Counted from the stretch's first letter, positions 42,008 through 52,075 are shown. The stretch is 64,000 bases of DNA from Endozoicomonas sp. NE40 (GCF_040549045.1 NZ_JBEWTB010000002.1:2828001-2892000); one strand, 5' to 3'. Program-made: numbers and translations. Notes: generated from the letters alone by a model not told the origin.

Positions 42008-43511
42008 ATGCACAAGATAAAGAAGTTAGCCCTCGCTATGACGGTCTCTGCTGCTGCGGTAAGCGCAGTGGCCAAACCTGTTGCACTCCCTGAGCCTGTA
42101 ACGGGTGAACAGCCCAATGTCGTTATTATTTATACCGACGACATGGGTTGGGGGGATGTGGGCTACCATGGTGTTGAAGACATTCGTACCCCAAACATCG
42201 ATAAGCTGGCAGCTAACGGTGTGCATTTTCCTCAGGCTTATGTATCGGCTTCGGTATGCGGCCCTTCCCGCTCCGGTATGTTGACGGGGGTTTACCAGCA
42301 GCGCATGGGGGTTTACGGCAACTTCAAGGAAAACACCATTCCCCGGGACCAGCCCCTGGTCATGGAAATCATGAAGGACCAGGGTTACACCACGGGTGTG
42401 ATTGGTAAGTGGCATCTGGGTGATGGAACCGGTAAGCCTAACGACCGGGGCGCAGACTTCTTTTATGGATTCCTTGGTGGAACCACACGACTATTTCCGC
42501 TCTCAAACTGAAGACGATGGTCGTGTGATGTTCGCGCCCATTTTCCGTAACGATCAGGTTGAGTCTCCGATTCAGGAACAGGATGGCTACCTGACGGATA
42601 TGTTTACAGATGAAGCGGTATCCTTCATTAAGCAGGCCACCGATAAAGATGAACCGTTCTTCCTGTACCTGGCCCACCTGGCGGTACACCACCCGTGGCA
42701 GGTGCCTGACAGCTATCTGAAAAGACTGGAAGACCTGCCTGTTAAAGAAGGTTCAGCAGGTGATGAACGTCGTGTATTTGCCGGTATGACTCTGGCGCTG
42801 GATGATGGCATTGGCGCTGTAATGGATACTTTGAAAGAGCAGGGAGTGTACGACAATACTCTGGTGTTCTTTATGAGCGACAATGGTACCCCTGCTGGTC
42901 AGGGCTTTGAGCGCCCACGTCGTAAACAGCGTGGTGAAACCACCATGTCCAGCCCGGGGCCATTTAACGGCTTTAAAGGAACCACTTATGAAGGCGGTGT
43001 CCGTGTTCCCTTTGTTATGCACTGGCCTGGTAATGTTCCGGAAGGGCTGAAGTATGAGAACAAGGTGAGTTCACTGGATATTGTGCCAACGATTGCTTCG
43101 CTGTTTAAAGGTACCAATACTGGTCAGTTCCCATTCGATGGCACTAACCTGCTGCCCTACCTGAGAGGTGAAGTGGCTGAGGGTGCGAAGCCCCACGAAA
43201 CACTGTACTGGCGTCGTGATGAAGACTACGCCATTCGTGATGGTGACTGGAAACTGACCCAGAACCGCAACCATGGCCCACAAACCATTCGACTGTTTGA
43301 TATGGCGAATGACCCGGGTGAGTGGAAAGACCTGGCCGCTGAAAAACCGGAAAAGGCTCAGGAGCTGAAAGACAAGTTTGATGCCTGGGAAGCAACCCTG
43401 CCCATTAACCAGTTCAGCCCCAAGCCAACCAACCGTAACTTTGATTACAACAAGGGTAACCGGGTGGATGTTCAGGACAATAACAAGGCGGTTTTGTCCC
43501 GGGCTAAATAA
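42008..43511 (+). pseudogene. Arylsulfatase, disrupted by one-base frameshift
   Basis: Two abutting frames together make a complete type-I sulfatase of 500 aa. The first (42008-42511) has a signal peptide (HKIKKLALAMTVSAAAVSAVA), metal site IIYTDDMGWGDVGYHG, formylglycine motif SVCGPSRSGMLTG and GKWHLG. After GADFFYGFLGGT the frame is lost; the second frame (read from about 42485) resumes at HDYFRSQ and contains FFMSDNGTPAGQG and YEGGVRVPFVMHWPG. Removing one base at 42481-42490 restores GGTHDYF, the usual sequence. It may be a true recent mutation or a sequencing error. Sulfatases release sulfate from polysaccharides or aryl esters. Confidence 0.85.
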
Positions 43512-43530
43512 TAAGGCAGGGAGGCCAGAC

Positions 43531-43923
43531 TCAGTGTCTGGCCATGTGCGCCCTGACCGGGTTGTGTTTCCAGGATAACCCGGAATCAATTTGAGTGATT
43601 TCAAACGACAGAGCGCATACGATCTCACCTCTGGCATTAACGGGCTCCAGCCAGTCAAGCAGGAGCCTGTTGATGTCCTCTCCACTTTGCTTGAGCTGCT
43701 CTGACGTTCTGCCTGCTCCGATTCTGAAGTTGACATGAACATAAGCGTATCTGGGATCACCGCTGGTGACATGAAAACAGTCACTGGCAAATGCACGACA
43801 ACGCAGACCTGTTATCGGAAACAGTGAAGACTGTTCAATATAACCCTGGAACTGTTCAAACAGTTTGTCAAAATCTGCGTGAGGTTTAAGATTATCGGAA
43901 TAGTCGATGATTAAATGTGGCAT
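43531..43923 (-). CDS. hpaF: 5-carboxymethyl-2-hydroxymuconate delta-isomerase
   Basis: A small tautomerase-type enzyme (130 aa) of the homoprotocatechuate pathway, isomerising CHM between the HpaE and HpaG steps. The N-terminal Pro after Met (MPHLIIDYSDNL) is the catalytic base; FHVTSGDPRYAYVHVNFRIGAGR matches the family. It is at the far end of the hpa cluster, separated from the TRAP genes by a 163-aa orphan. Its terminal codons overlap a weak 8-bp hairpin (43523-43543) shared with the sulfatase. Confidence 0.9.
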   Translation of the reverse strand: MPHLIIDYSDNLKPHADFDKLFEQFQGYIEQSSLFPITGLRCRAFASDCFHVTSGDPRYAYVHVNFRIGAGRTSEQLKQSGEDINRLLLDWLEPVNARGEIVCALSFEITQIDSGLSWKHNPVRAHMARH

Positions 43924-44030
43924 AGTTTTTAAATCACTCCGTTGGTTGACTTTCCTGCGAATTTTATACAGCTATACTGCGCAAGACGACGCAGCGACTT
44001 CAGTTTGAGGTAGACGACAAGGCATACCTT

Positions 44031-44522
44031 TTAGATTATCTTTTTTGCGACGTAAGACCTCCCGGGATGGCGCTTTAAGAAAATATCATGAGCCATACGA
44101 AGGTGTTCATCGTATTCAAAGGGGCTTAATAAATATCGGTTAGATAAATTCAAATACTCAAGTTTCCAGGAATGGAAGCAAGAATAACTGGTTAATAAAT
44201 CAACAGCCCTGCTGGAAACCGGAGGGAAGAGTATTAAACCTCTTTTTTGACAAAAAAAATCAAGGTTTTCGTAGAAAACAGGTGATGAAAAGACTGTTAT
44301 AGGCAAATACTCACATAAAATAAAGCTGTACCTTTCGTACATTTCTGTGTGCATAAGGCAACTTTCAGTAATATCACCTAAAATGCCCGGCTTCATTGCG
44401 CTATCAATATCCAGCGTGTCACAACCTAAATGGGAACCAGGGTGGTGAAGCCCGGAACCACAACCAATGACCAGCTTATTGCTATTGCATATTTTATTAA
44501 AAATCAGCATGACAGAATCCAC
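44031..44522 (-). CDS. Hypothetical protein with SAM-binding-like motif
   Basis: A 163-aa protein starting at a GTG (44522) or, more likely, the ATG at 44510. Near the start LVIGCGSGLHHPGSHLGCDTLDID and later KPGILGDITE look like the first two SAM motifs of class-I methyltransferases (bind Gly-rich loop, then an acidic residue), and the rest follows the Rossmann pattern loosely. It may be a small or truncated methyltransferase; I find no family. AT-richer than hpa neighbours and between hpaF and the TRAP operon. Confidence 0.5.
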   Translation of the reverse strand: MDSVMLIFNKICNSNKLVIGCGSGLHHPGSHLGCDTLDIDSAMKPGILGDITESCLMHTEMYERYSFILCEYLPITVFSSPVFYENLDFFCQKRGLILFPPVSSRAVDLLTSYSCFHSWKLEYLNLSNRYLLSPFEYDEHLRMAHDIFLKRHPGRSYVAKKII

Positions 44523-44627
44523 CGCTTGGCAGGCTATTTATCTGACGGGCATCAGCAAAGACATACTGGCATGATAGTCCAGACGCTTCTACCCGTTTCA
44601 GATTAAATGACCAGAAAGCACTAACCC

Positions 44628-45956
44628 TTACCCATACAACAGCTGTGGCAAGAACAGGGAAATCTGGGCAACCAGCACAATAATCGCAAGACGAATAAGG
44701 TCGGCTATCCAGAACGGTGTTACCCCACGGAAAATGACACCGGTATTGATGTCTTTTAATATGGCGCTGAGAACAAACACATTCATGCCGACGGGGGGCG
44801 TTACCAGACTGATTTCAGTGACCACCACGACCACTATCCCGAACCACACCAGGTCGAATCCAAGGCTGGCGACCAGTGGAAAAAACACTGGAACCGTCAG
44901 AAGCAGCATGGACAGCGACTCAAACACCATGCCCAGCAGCATGTAAATCACCAGAATGGCAAGGATCACCAGCATCGGTTGCAGATCCATATCGATTACA
45001 AACTGCAACAGGTCGTCAGGCAGGCCGGCCCGGTTGATGAAGTTCGAAAAGATCAGAGCGCCAATCAGAACACCAAACAGCATGGTCGTTGTGCGGGTAG
45101 AGTCGGTGATGACTTCAAACAGGGTTTGTAGCGTCAGGCTTTTACGGAACAGGGCGATCAGAAACGCGCCACCGGCACCGATGCCCGCGGCTTCGGTCGG
45201 TGTAAAGATACCACCATAGATACCCCCCATTACCAGTGCGAACAGAGCAACAATGCCACGCACTTCCTGCATGCTGTGCCAGCGCTCTTTCCAACTCAGC
45301 TTCTCACCACGCGGACCGGCTTTCGGGTTTCTCCAGACAACGTACTGAACTGCAGCAAGATAGAACAGAACCCCCAGCAGACCTGGGATAAAGCCTGCTG
45401 CGAACAGTTCCCGGATACTGGTTTCGGTCAGCAGACCGTACATCACCAGAATAACACTGGGAGGAATCAGGATACCCAAAGTGCCACCGGCAGCGATAGA
45501 AGCGGTCGCGAGTCCGTCGGAATAACCAAACTTGCGCATGGGTGGCATGGCAACTTTTGCCATGGTGGCAGAGGTCGCCAGACTGGAACCACAGATGGCC
45601 GAAAAACCACCACAGGAGACGATGGTTGACATTGCCAGTCCACCCCGTCGATGTCCCAGGAATGCATAGGCGGCGTTGTATAGCTGCTGCGACATGCCTG
45701 AATGGGTGATCAGGTTACCCATCAATACAAACAGGGGAATGACTGACAGATGATAATCCTGTGCGGTGTCAATCACCCGTCGTGAAGCCATGGTCAGAAC
45801 CGGACGCCAGTTAAAGTCGGCAATATTGCCCGGGCTCAGCCCCTGCATGGCGGCAAAACCGAAGAAACCCACCAGACCCATTGCCAGGGCAATGGGCATC
45901 CGGACGACGATGATCAGGATCAGCAGGACGGCAAAACCAATTAATGCTGCTTCCAT
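44628..45956 (-). CDS. dctM: TRAP transporter large permease DctM
   Basis: A 442-aa inner-membrane protein with about 12 hydrophobic segments; the large subunit of a Na+-driven TRAP uptake system. Typical DctM stretches: PIALAMGLVGFFGFA, GGFSAICGSSLATSATMAKVAMPPMRKFGYSDGLATASIAAGGTLGILIPPSVILVMYG, and TPPVGMNVFVLSAI. It follows dctQ at 13 bases and dctP; the operon continues from hpaG1 and hpaE, so the substrate is probably 4-hydroxyphenylacetate or a related acid. Confidence 0.93.
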   Translation of the reverse strand: MEAALIGFAVLLILIIVVRMPIALAMGLVGFFGFAAMQGLSPGNIADFNWRPVLTMASRRVIDTAQDYHLSVIPLFVLMGNLITHSGMSQQLYNAAYAFLGHRRGGLAMSTIVSCGGFSAICGSSLATSATMAKVAMPPMRKFGYSDGLATASIAAGGTLGILIPPSVILVMYGLLTETSIRELFAAGFIPGLLGVLFYLAAVQYVVWRNPKAGPRGEKLSWKERWHSMQEVRGIVALFALVMGGIYGGIFTPTEAAGIGAGGAFLIALFRKSLTLQTLFEVITDSTRTTTMLFGVLIGALIFSNFINRAGLPDDLLQFVIDMDLQPMLVILAILVIYMLLGMVFESLSMLLLTVPVFFPLVASLGFDLVWFGIVVVVVTEISLVTPPVGMNVFVLSAILKDINTGVIFRGVTPFWIADLIRLAIIVLVAQISLFLPQLLYG

Positions 45957-45969
45957 AAATAAGTCTCCT

Positions 45970-46518
45970 TTACCGGCCGGGTTCGCTGACCTGGTGATCA
46001 GAATGGTGAGGTTTATTCAGCCATAGACGCCAGATTCCCCACAGCAACATACCTGCGGCGGTTGCCCAGCTCATAATGGCGATGTACTGAACGACAATGC
46101 CCACAGGAAACGTGAGAAACTCGGTCACTTCATTGCGTCGTATAGAACGGGCTGCCAGCTCCCAGATGCGATTGGCCAGGGCGTAGAACGCGAAGCTGAT
46201 CAACAGGCCGGAAAGGGTTCCCAGTACTTTAATCAGTAACGGTGGCAGGAAACGATCAAGGATATCAACCACCACATGACCGCCGCGCCAGGTAATCACG
46301 GGCATTTGCGCGAACACCAGCAGGGCAATGCCGATTTCAGTCATTTCCGTGGCACCGTTGAGCGGGTTGCTGAAGAAATAGCGACCCACCACGTCGATAC
46401 AGGTCACCAGCATAAGAATCAACAGTGCCAGTCCCGCCAGAGCTTCAAGCAGCAGAGCAACCCAGCGCAGTGCGCCGGGCTCCTCGTAGTTTATTGTTAG
46501 CCATTTACTAAAACTCAT
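45970..46518 (-). CDS. dctQ: TRAP transporter small permease DctQ
   Basis: A 182-aa inner-membrane protein of four segments (about 22-45, 55-77, 95-117, 140-162). Typical DctQ: LEALAGLALLILMLVTCIDVVGRYFFSNPLNGATEMTEI and ITWRGGHVVVDILDRFLPP. Links the DctP and DctM subunits. Confidence 0.92.
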   Translation of the reverse strand: MSFSKWLTINYEEPGALRWVALLLEALAGLALLILMLVTCIDVVGRYFFSNPLNGATEMTEIGIALLVFAQMPVITWRGGHVVVDILDRFLPPLLIKVLGTLSGLLISFAFYALANRIWELAARSIRRNEVTEFLTFPVGIVVQYIAIMSWATAAGMLLWGIWRLWLNKPHHSDHQVSEPGR

Positions 46519-46524
46519 ACGGGC

Positions 46525-47565
46525 TTACTCGCTGGTTTCAGAGGTATAACCGGTGGCAAGGGCCAGATATTCGTCGAGAACTTTCTGACCATCGACACCA
46601 CGGGATGTGGCTTTTTTAACCCAGTCACTGCGGACTTCACTGGTGATACGATCCATGGTCTGATAGATCGGTGTTGCCTGATCCGCTTCGGTGTAGGTCA
46701 CGCCGGATTCTGAAGCCACCGCAAAGCCATCAATATTCGCCTGCTCCCAGACCTTTCCCGCCATGGCTGAGAACTTCTCGCCGGATACGGACAGAATGGC
46801 GTTGCGGTCTCTGGCACTGAGACCATCAAGAAAATCTTCACCGGCAAAGAATGAGAAGCTGCCCCGGAAAACACCACCGGGGACGCTTATCATCTGATTA
46901 ATCACTTCATTCAGGCGTAGCGATTTTTGTGTCATTGGTGAAATCATGACTCCGTCCACAACGCCCTGTTGCAGAAGCTCGTAGACCTTGGGGGCAGGTG
47001 CGCTGACATTGGTCACGCCCAGCTCATGCCCGATTTGAGAGGCAATGCCTCCGGGCGCACGTATTTTCAGACCCTTCAGGTCATCCAGTGTTTCAACCGG
47101 CCTTCTCAGTTGCAGGGCTGCGGCACCTTCAGTAAACAGACCCAGCAGGGTTATGCCTTCGTGTTCACCGGCTTTTGCCAGATACTGTTCATTAATGCGC
47201 CAGTAAGCGACCGAGGTGCCTTCAGCGGTTGCGTCGGTCATGGGCATTTCCGACAGTTCAGTCAGTACAAAACGACCAGGGACGTAAGCATGCAAAGACC
47301 AGCCTGCATCGGCTACGCCGTCTTCTACCAGGTCAAAGTAACTTCTTGGATGACCAAGGTCGTATTCCAGCTTGACCTCAACCCTGCCTTCCGTAGCTTC
47401 TTCAACCCATTGCGCCCAGGTTGGCAGGACTTCTGCGTTCATAGGGTGTGTAGGTGCCAGCCAGGTGGCGATCCTGAGTGTGGTGGCTGCGCTGGCAGAC
47501 AGGGAGAATAAGGCAGAGGCAACCGCTATAGTTGCCAGTGCAAAGACGCGTAATAATGATTTCAT
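46525..47565 (-). CDS. dctP: TRAP substrate-binding protein DctP (copy 1)
   Basis: A 346-aa periplasmic solute receptor with signal peptide (MKSLLRVFALATIAVASALFSLSASA). Features: IATWLAPTHPMN, VKLEYDLGHPRSYFDLVEDGVADAGWSLHAYVPGRF, conserved Arg in KGLKIRAPGGIASQIG (about 168) that binds carboxylates, and QQGVVDGVM. It is strongly similar to the DctP copy at 55744-56814. The three TRAP genes run close together after hpaE. Confidence 0.93.
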   Translation of the reverse strand: MKSLLRVFALATIAVASALFSLSASAATTLRIATWLAPTHPMNAEVLPTWAQWVEEATEGRVEVKLEYDLGHPRSYFDLVEDGVADAGWSLHAYVPGRFVLTELSEMPMTDATAEGTSVAYWRINEQYLAKAGEHEGITLLGLFTEGAAALQLRRPVETLDDLKGLKIRAPGGIASQIGHELGVTNVSAPAPKVYELLQQGVVDGVMISPMTQKSLRLNEVINQMISVPGGVFRGSFSFFAGEDFLDGLSARDRNAILSVSGEKFSAMAGKVWEQANIDGFAVASESGVTYTEADQATPIYQTMDRITSEVRSDWVKKATSRGVDGQKVLDEYLALATGYTSETSE

Positions 47566-47655
47566 GCAGGGCCTCGTTATTCTTGTTGTATAAGGTCACT
47601 TTATGAAGGTCACAGATGAGACCTTCATCGGGCTGTCATGGTTAAAACGGGTGGG

Positions 47656-49116
47656 TCAGGCTCCCCATTTTGGGATGTGATGGGAGCCAAGAGAAATGCA
47701 GACATTTTTGGGTTCTGCAAATACCTCGTAGCTGTATGTTCCGCCTTCCCGGCCTGTGCCGGATGCTTTGACACCACCAAAGGGCGTACGCAGATCGCGA
47801 ACATTCTGGCTGTTGACGAACATCATTCCGGTATCAACGGCTTTGGCAATTCTATGTACACGACTGCTGTCATTAGTCCACAGATAGGAGGCGAGGCCGT
47901 AGTCATTATCATTGGCCTGTCTGATCACGTCTTGTTCGTCTTTAAATGGAATCAATACCGCAACAGGGCCAAAGATTTCTTCCCTGGCGATACGCATGTC
48001 ATTGGTGACATTGGAGAAAACGGTTGGGGCGACAAAATGCCCGTTCTTCAGGCTGTCTGGCAGATAGTCTGGCTTTTCCGGGCCGCCAGCCAGCAGGGTT
48101 GCGCCTTCTTCGAGACCGATACGGATGTAACCCGTGACTTTGTCGAAATGCTGTTTTGAGATCAGCGAGCCAACTTTCGTGTTGGTATCCATGGGGTCGC
48201 CGCAGCGAATGTTGCGGGCTCTCTTGGCAAACTCGTCACAGAATTTGTTGTAGACCGTTTCCTGAACAAAGATTCTGGAGCCTGCTGTACAACGCTCGCC
48301 GTTAATGGAGAAGATACCAAATACAGCGGCATCCATGGCGCGGTCCCAGTCACAGTCGTCAAATATCATGACGGGTGACTTGCCGCCCAGCTCCATGGAA
48401 AATTTCTTTAGTCCCGCGTTGGCAATAATGTGTTCACCTGTTGAGGTACCGCCTGTAAAGGAGATCGCATTAACTTCCTTATTGGTAATCAGGGCCTGGC
48501 CGGTGGTGGAACCATAACCGTGAACGATGTTGTATACGCCTTTGGGGACACCGGCTTCTTCCATGATTTTACCGAGTAAGTCGGTGGTCAGTGGTGACAG
48601 TTCAGACTGCTTCATCACCGCAGTATTACCCAGTGCCAGACAGGGGGCAGATTTCCAGGTACCGGTCATAAATGGCACGTTCCATGGTGAAATCAGGGCG
48701 CAGACACCGGTTGGCTGGTACAGGGTATAGTTCAACAGCTGGTCATCCATTGGGTAGGTATGGCCATTCATCTGTTTGGACATTTCAGCGAAAAAATAGA
48801 AGTTATTCGATGCTCTGGGAATCAGTGCATTGCGGGTCTGGTAAAGTGGTAGGCCAGTGTCTTTTGTTTCCAGTTCTGACAGGGTTTCGACATTGTCAGC
48901 AATTAAATCACCGATACGGTTAATGATTTTTGCCCGTTTCTGTACCGGCATGTTGGCCCATGCCGGAAAAGCCGCCCTGGCTGACTCACACGCAAGAGCG
49001 ACCTGTTCCGGTGAAGCCTGTGCGACAGTTGCCAGGTGTTCACCTGTCGCCGGATTGACGGTTTCAAAGGTTTCTGAACTCTCTACCCATTGACCATTGA
49101 TATAGTTTTTAATCAT
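47656..49116 (-). CDS. hpaE: 5-carboxymethyl-2-hydroxymuconate semialdehyde dehydrogenase
   Basis: Oxidises CHMS, the ring-opening product of HpaD, to CHM with NAD+. A 486-aa aldehyde dehydrogenase: ALISPWNVPFMTGTWK, Glu in SMELGGKSPVMIF (about 254), catalytic Cys in INGERCTAGSRI (about 288), and EEIFGPVAVL. The tail SLGSHHIPKWG matches HpaE. It is flanked by hpaG1 upstream and the TRAP operon downstream. Confidence 0.95.
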   Translation of the reverse strand: MIKNYINGQWVESSETFETVNPATGEHLATVAQASPEQVALACESARAAFPAWANMPVQKRAKIINRIGDLIADNVETLSELETKDTGLPLYQTRNALIPRASNNFYFFAEMSKQMNGHTYPMDDQLLNYTLYQPTGVCALISPWNVPFMTGTWKSAPCLALGNTAVMKQSELSPLTTDLLGKIMEEAGVPKGVYNIVHGYGSTTGQALITNKEVNAISFTGGTSTGEHIIANAGLKKFSMELGGKSPVMIFDDCDWDRAMDAAVFGIFSINGERCTAGSRIFVQETVYNKFCDEFAKRARNIRCGDPMDTNTKVGSLISKQHFDKVTGYIRIGLEEGATLLAGGPEKPDYLPDSLKNGHFVAPTVFSNVTNDMRIAREEIFGPVAVLIPFKDEQDVIRQANDNDYGLASYLWTNDSSRVHRIAKAVDTGMMFVNSQNVRDLRTPFGGVKASGTGREGGTYSYEVFAEPKNVCISLGSHHIPKWGA

Positions 49117-49173
49117 GACATTCGGCCTTGCATTTACGGTTTTATTTTTTTTATGCCGTTTGACTATCCCTGC

Positions 49174-49929
49174 TCAGGCATAGAATGTTCTGGAGTCCAC
49201 CAGTGTATTGGTGACGGAGCCAATTCCGCTGATTTCGACAGTCACCTCATCGCCCGCTTCGACATTAACCAGTCCGCCGATGGTTCCCATGGTGATCAGG
49301 GAGCCGGGTGCCAGCGTCATAAAATCGCTGATGTAGGCAATGGCGTCCGCAACACTGTGAATGTAATCAGCGGTAGAGCCGGAGCTGACCACTTTGCCAT
49401 TGACGGTAGTGGTAACAGACAGAGAATCGGGATTTTCAATGTCATCGGCACTGACAATCCAGGGTCCCAGTACACCCGATCCGTCGTAATTCTTTGCTTT
49501 CACCGGTGGGCGGTAATAGCCTTTGACAAAATCCTGAGCCGTAAAGTTATTCAGTATGGTGTAACCAGAAACATACTTGAGTGCGTCTTCTTTCCTGACC
49601 CGGTGGGCGGCCTTGCCAATTTCGACAACCAGTTCAGACTGAGGCGTATAAAAGCTGACATTGTCTGGACGCTGTACAGAGGATTTATCCCCCGTCAGGC
49701 TGTTGGGTAGTTTGAAGTAAAGAATTGGGTTGTCTGGAATATTGACTTGGCATTCATCCCCATGGCGGGCGCTGTTCACAGCCAGACCAAGAATTTGTGC
49801 GGATTTTGGTGGCAGCCATTCGACAGAGTTTGCATCAATTACAGAACTATCGTCAGTCAGCCAGAGTTTGCCGTTTTCGCTGGTTACGTTGACGACGGTA
49901 TTATTGAGCAGAATTCGAGCGCGTTTCAT
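49174..49929 (-). CDS. hpaG: HpaG1-type isomerase/decarboxylase half (FAH family)
   Basis: A 251-aa protein of the fumarylacetoacetate hydrolase family corresponding to the N-terminal half of E. coli HpaG (OPET decarboxylase/HHDD isomerase). Seen: EWLPPKSAQILGLAVNS, SELVVEIGKAAHRVRKEDA, GYTILNNFTAQDF, PPVKAKNYDG and GSLITMGTIGG. The first acidic ligand of the ExE motif reads Gln here, and the ATGTPxG loop reads MGTIGG, so this half may be less active. The second half is a separate gene at 52543. Divergent from hpaH. Confidence 0.85.
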   Translation of the reverse strand: MKRARILLNNTVVNVTSENGKLWLTDDSSVIDANSVEWLPPKSAQILGLAVNSARHGDECQVNIPDNPILYFKLPNSLTGDKSSVQRPDNVSFYTPQSELVVEIGKAAHRVRKEDALKYVSGYTILNNFTAQDFVKGYYRPPVKAKNYDGSGVLGPWIVSADDIENPDSLSVTTTVNGKVVSSGSTADYIHSVADAIAYISDFMTLAPGSLITMGTIGGLVNVEAGDEVTVEISGIGSVTNTLVDSRTFYA

Positions 49930-50400
49930 TATTGTTTTACCCCTGGTCAGCCTTAGATTGTTTTTATTGTTGTCGCGTTGTTTGTTGCAGCTTTTTTATA
50001 GCAACAAGCAGACAGTGGAGTTTTGCAGAAATAGCTTGAAAATTTACTTGTTAATTAAATTGTTAAGAAATTTATTCTGATCATCGATTAATGTCAATAT
50101 TTACTTGTGAATGTTTGTTGTTAAAAGATAAATCGAAAAGCAAGAAAGATATAAAATATACTTAATATTCAATAAGATAAGTTAGAGTGTAATGATGAGT
50201 TCAACATGAATATTTTGTGACTGTTGTTTGTTACGACAAACAGAACAACATGCAACAAAGCTTGACATAGCTCGAAAAACTCAAAGATAATTAATATAGT
50301 AATTAATGTAGCAAGCAGTGTAGATAATAAATAGTCAATAAGCCCGATCAATGTTTAAGCAGACATTGGCAATAATGTTAATAAGAAAAAGGGTTTTTCC
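49930..50400. promoter_or_regulatory. AT-rich divergent control region of the hpa cluster
   Basis: 471 bases with no gene between hpaG1 (minus) and hpaH (plus), strikingly AT-rich. A 7-bp-arm inverted repeat TGTTTGT-TACG-ACAAACA at 50225-50242 is a candidate operator for HpaR or HpaA. An open minus frame (50169-50351) codes a hydrophobic peptide only because of composition. Both operon promoters are expected here. Confidence 0.5.
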
Positions 50401-51204
50401 ATGCTATCACCACAAGTCATAGAACAGTCCGCCCGCAGTTTGCATCAGGCGGAAACCAAACGTGAACAGATTCGACAGCTGTCCCTGCAGCACCCCGGGA
50501 TTACGATTGATGACGCTTATGCGATCCAGAGATGCTGGGTTGATATCAAGCTGGAAGAAGGTCGTTCGGTCATTGGGCATAAAATTGGGCTGACGTCCAA
50601 AGCCATGCAGTATTCGTCACAGATTGATGAACCGGATTACGGTGTTCTGCTGGACGATATGCTGTTTGAGGACGGCGCGGAAATACCCACCGATCGCTTT
50701 ATTGTGCCGCGTATTGAGGTGGAGCTGGCTTTTATTCTTGGTAACCCATTGAAAGGGCCGAACTGTACAATATTCGACGTTTATAAAGCGACCGATTATA
50801 TCGTCCCTGCTCTGGAGCTGATTGATGCTCGCAGCCACTCTCTTGATCCTGACAGTGGCCGCCCACGAAAGGTGTTTGACACCATTGCAGATAATGCCGC
50901 AAACGGTGGAATTATTATGGGTGGGCGCATCATCAAACCTGAAGAGGTTGATCTGCGCTGGGTGTCTGCACTGCTGTATCGCAATGGTGTGATAGAAGAG
51001 TCCGGGGTGGCCGCTGCTGTCCTGAATCATCCAGCGAATGGTGTCGCCTGGCTGGCGAATAAACTAGCGCCTTATGATGTTGAGTTAAAGCCCGGCCAGA
51101 TTATTCTGGGTGGTTCGTTTACCCGTCCGGTGCCTGCCCGAAAAGGCGACACGTTTACAGTGGACTATGGCGAAATGGGCTCTGTCAGCTGTCGTTTTGT
51201 TTGA
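50401..51204 (+). CDS. hpaH: 2-oxo-hept-4-ene-1,7-dioate hydratase
   Basis: Hydrates 2-oxohept-4-enedioate to give 4-hydroxy-2-oxoheptanedioate, the substrate of HpaI. The 267-aa FAH-fold protein has the family motifs VIGHKIGLTSKAMQ, RIEVELAFILGNPLKG, YIVPALELIDAR, and GQIILGGSFTRPVPARKGD. First gene of the plus-strand operon hpaH-hpaI-hpaR-hpaG2-hpaD. Confidence 0.94.
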   Translation: MLSPQVIEQSARSLHQAETKREQIRQLSLQHPGITIDDAYAIQRCWVDIKLEEGRSVIGHKIGLTSKAMQYSSQIDEPDYGVLLDDMLFEDGAEIPTDRFIVPRIEVELAFILGNPLKGPNCTIFDVYKATDYIVPALELIDARSHSLDPDSGRPRKVFDTIADNAANGGIIMGGRIIKPEEVDLRWVSALLYRNGVIEESGVAAAVLNHPANGVAWLANKLAPYDVELKPGQIILGGSFTRPVPARKGDTFTVDYGEMGSVSCRFV

Positions 51205-51223
51205 GCCTTCAGAGGGAAAAATA

Positions 51224-52027
51224 ATGACTAATCCTTTTAAGCAGGCACTGTCTGATGGCTCACCGCAGCTGGGCATGTGGCTGGGGCTGGCGAACAGTTA
51301 CAGCGCTGAACTGATTGCAGGCAGTGGTTTTGACTGGTTGTTGATTGATGGTGAGCATGCACCCAATGATATTAATACGATTTTATCCCAGCTTCAGGCC
51401 GTGGCATCGTATCCATCTGAACCCGTGGTTCGTGCGGTCTGGAAAGACAGCGTATTAATCAAACAACTGCTGGATATAGGCGCCAGAAACCTGCTGATTC
51501 CCATGATTGAAACCATTGAGGAAGCCCGTGAAATGGTCGCTGCGACCCGTTACCCGCCCGAAGGGATAAGAGGTGTAGGCAGTGCGCTGGCAAGAGCTTC
51601 ACAATGGAACCGTAAAACGGATTATCTGCACAATGCCAACAATGAAATCTGTCTGTTACTACAGATTGAAACGCTGAAAGGGCTGGAGAATCTTGACGCT
51701 ATTGTGGATGTCGAAGGAGTTGATGGTGTGTTTATTGGTCCCGCAGACTTGTCAGCGGCATTAGGGCATCTTGGTAATCCGGGGCATCCGGATGTGCAGG
51801 CTGCTATTGAGCAGGCCATTACCAAAATTGTGCAATCCGGCAAAGCGGCGGGCATTCTCAGTGCCGATGAGACTCTGGCCCGAAAATATCTGGAACTGGG
51901 AGCAACCTTTGTTGCCGTTGGTGTTGATACAACGCTTTTGGCAAGAACTTCAGAAGCCCTTCTGGAAAAGTACAGAGCCTCAAGCAAGAAAAAAGCAGGT
52001 AAGGCATCAGGTCCTTCTGTTTACTGA
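51224..52027 (+). CDS. hpaI: 4-hydroxy-2-oxo-heptane-1,7-dioate aldolase
   Basis: A class-II aldolase giving pyruvate and succinate semialdehyde, the last step of the pathway. The 268-aa protein shows GMWLGLANSYSAELIAGSGFDWLLIDGEHAPND (Asp/Glu/His of the metal site), RNLLIPMIETIEEA, and IGPADLSAALGHLG. I start at the ATG 51224 (GAGGG upstream); the frame is open further upstream within hpaH but is not conserved. Confidence 0.95.
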   Translation: MTNPFKQALSDGSPQLGMWLGLANSYSAELIAGSGFDWLLIDGEHAPNDINTILSQLQAVASYPSEPVVRAVWKDSVLIKQLLDIGARNLLIPMIETIEEAREMVAATRYPPEGIRGVGSALARASQWNRKTDYLHNANNEICLLLQIETLKGLENLDAIVDVEGVDGVFIGPADLSAALGHLGNPGHPDVQAAIEQAITKIVQSGKAAGILSADETLARKYLELGATFVAVGVDTTLLARTSEALLEKYRASSKKKAGKASGPSVY

Positions 52028-52075
52028 CCGACCTCTTAGGGCTGCGATAAATATAAATAAGAGATTCGATTCAGG

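Noticed and set aside
43523..43543. 8-bp hairpin after the sulfatase
   Set aside because: Short stem, no T-tract, overlaps the hpaF end; too weak to list as terminator.
50169..50351. 60-codon hydrophobic minus-strand frame
   Set aside because: AT-rich control region; hydrophobic by composition, no ribosome site.
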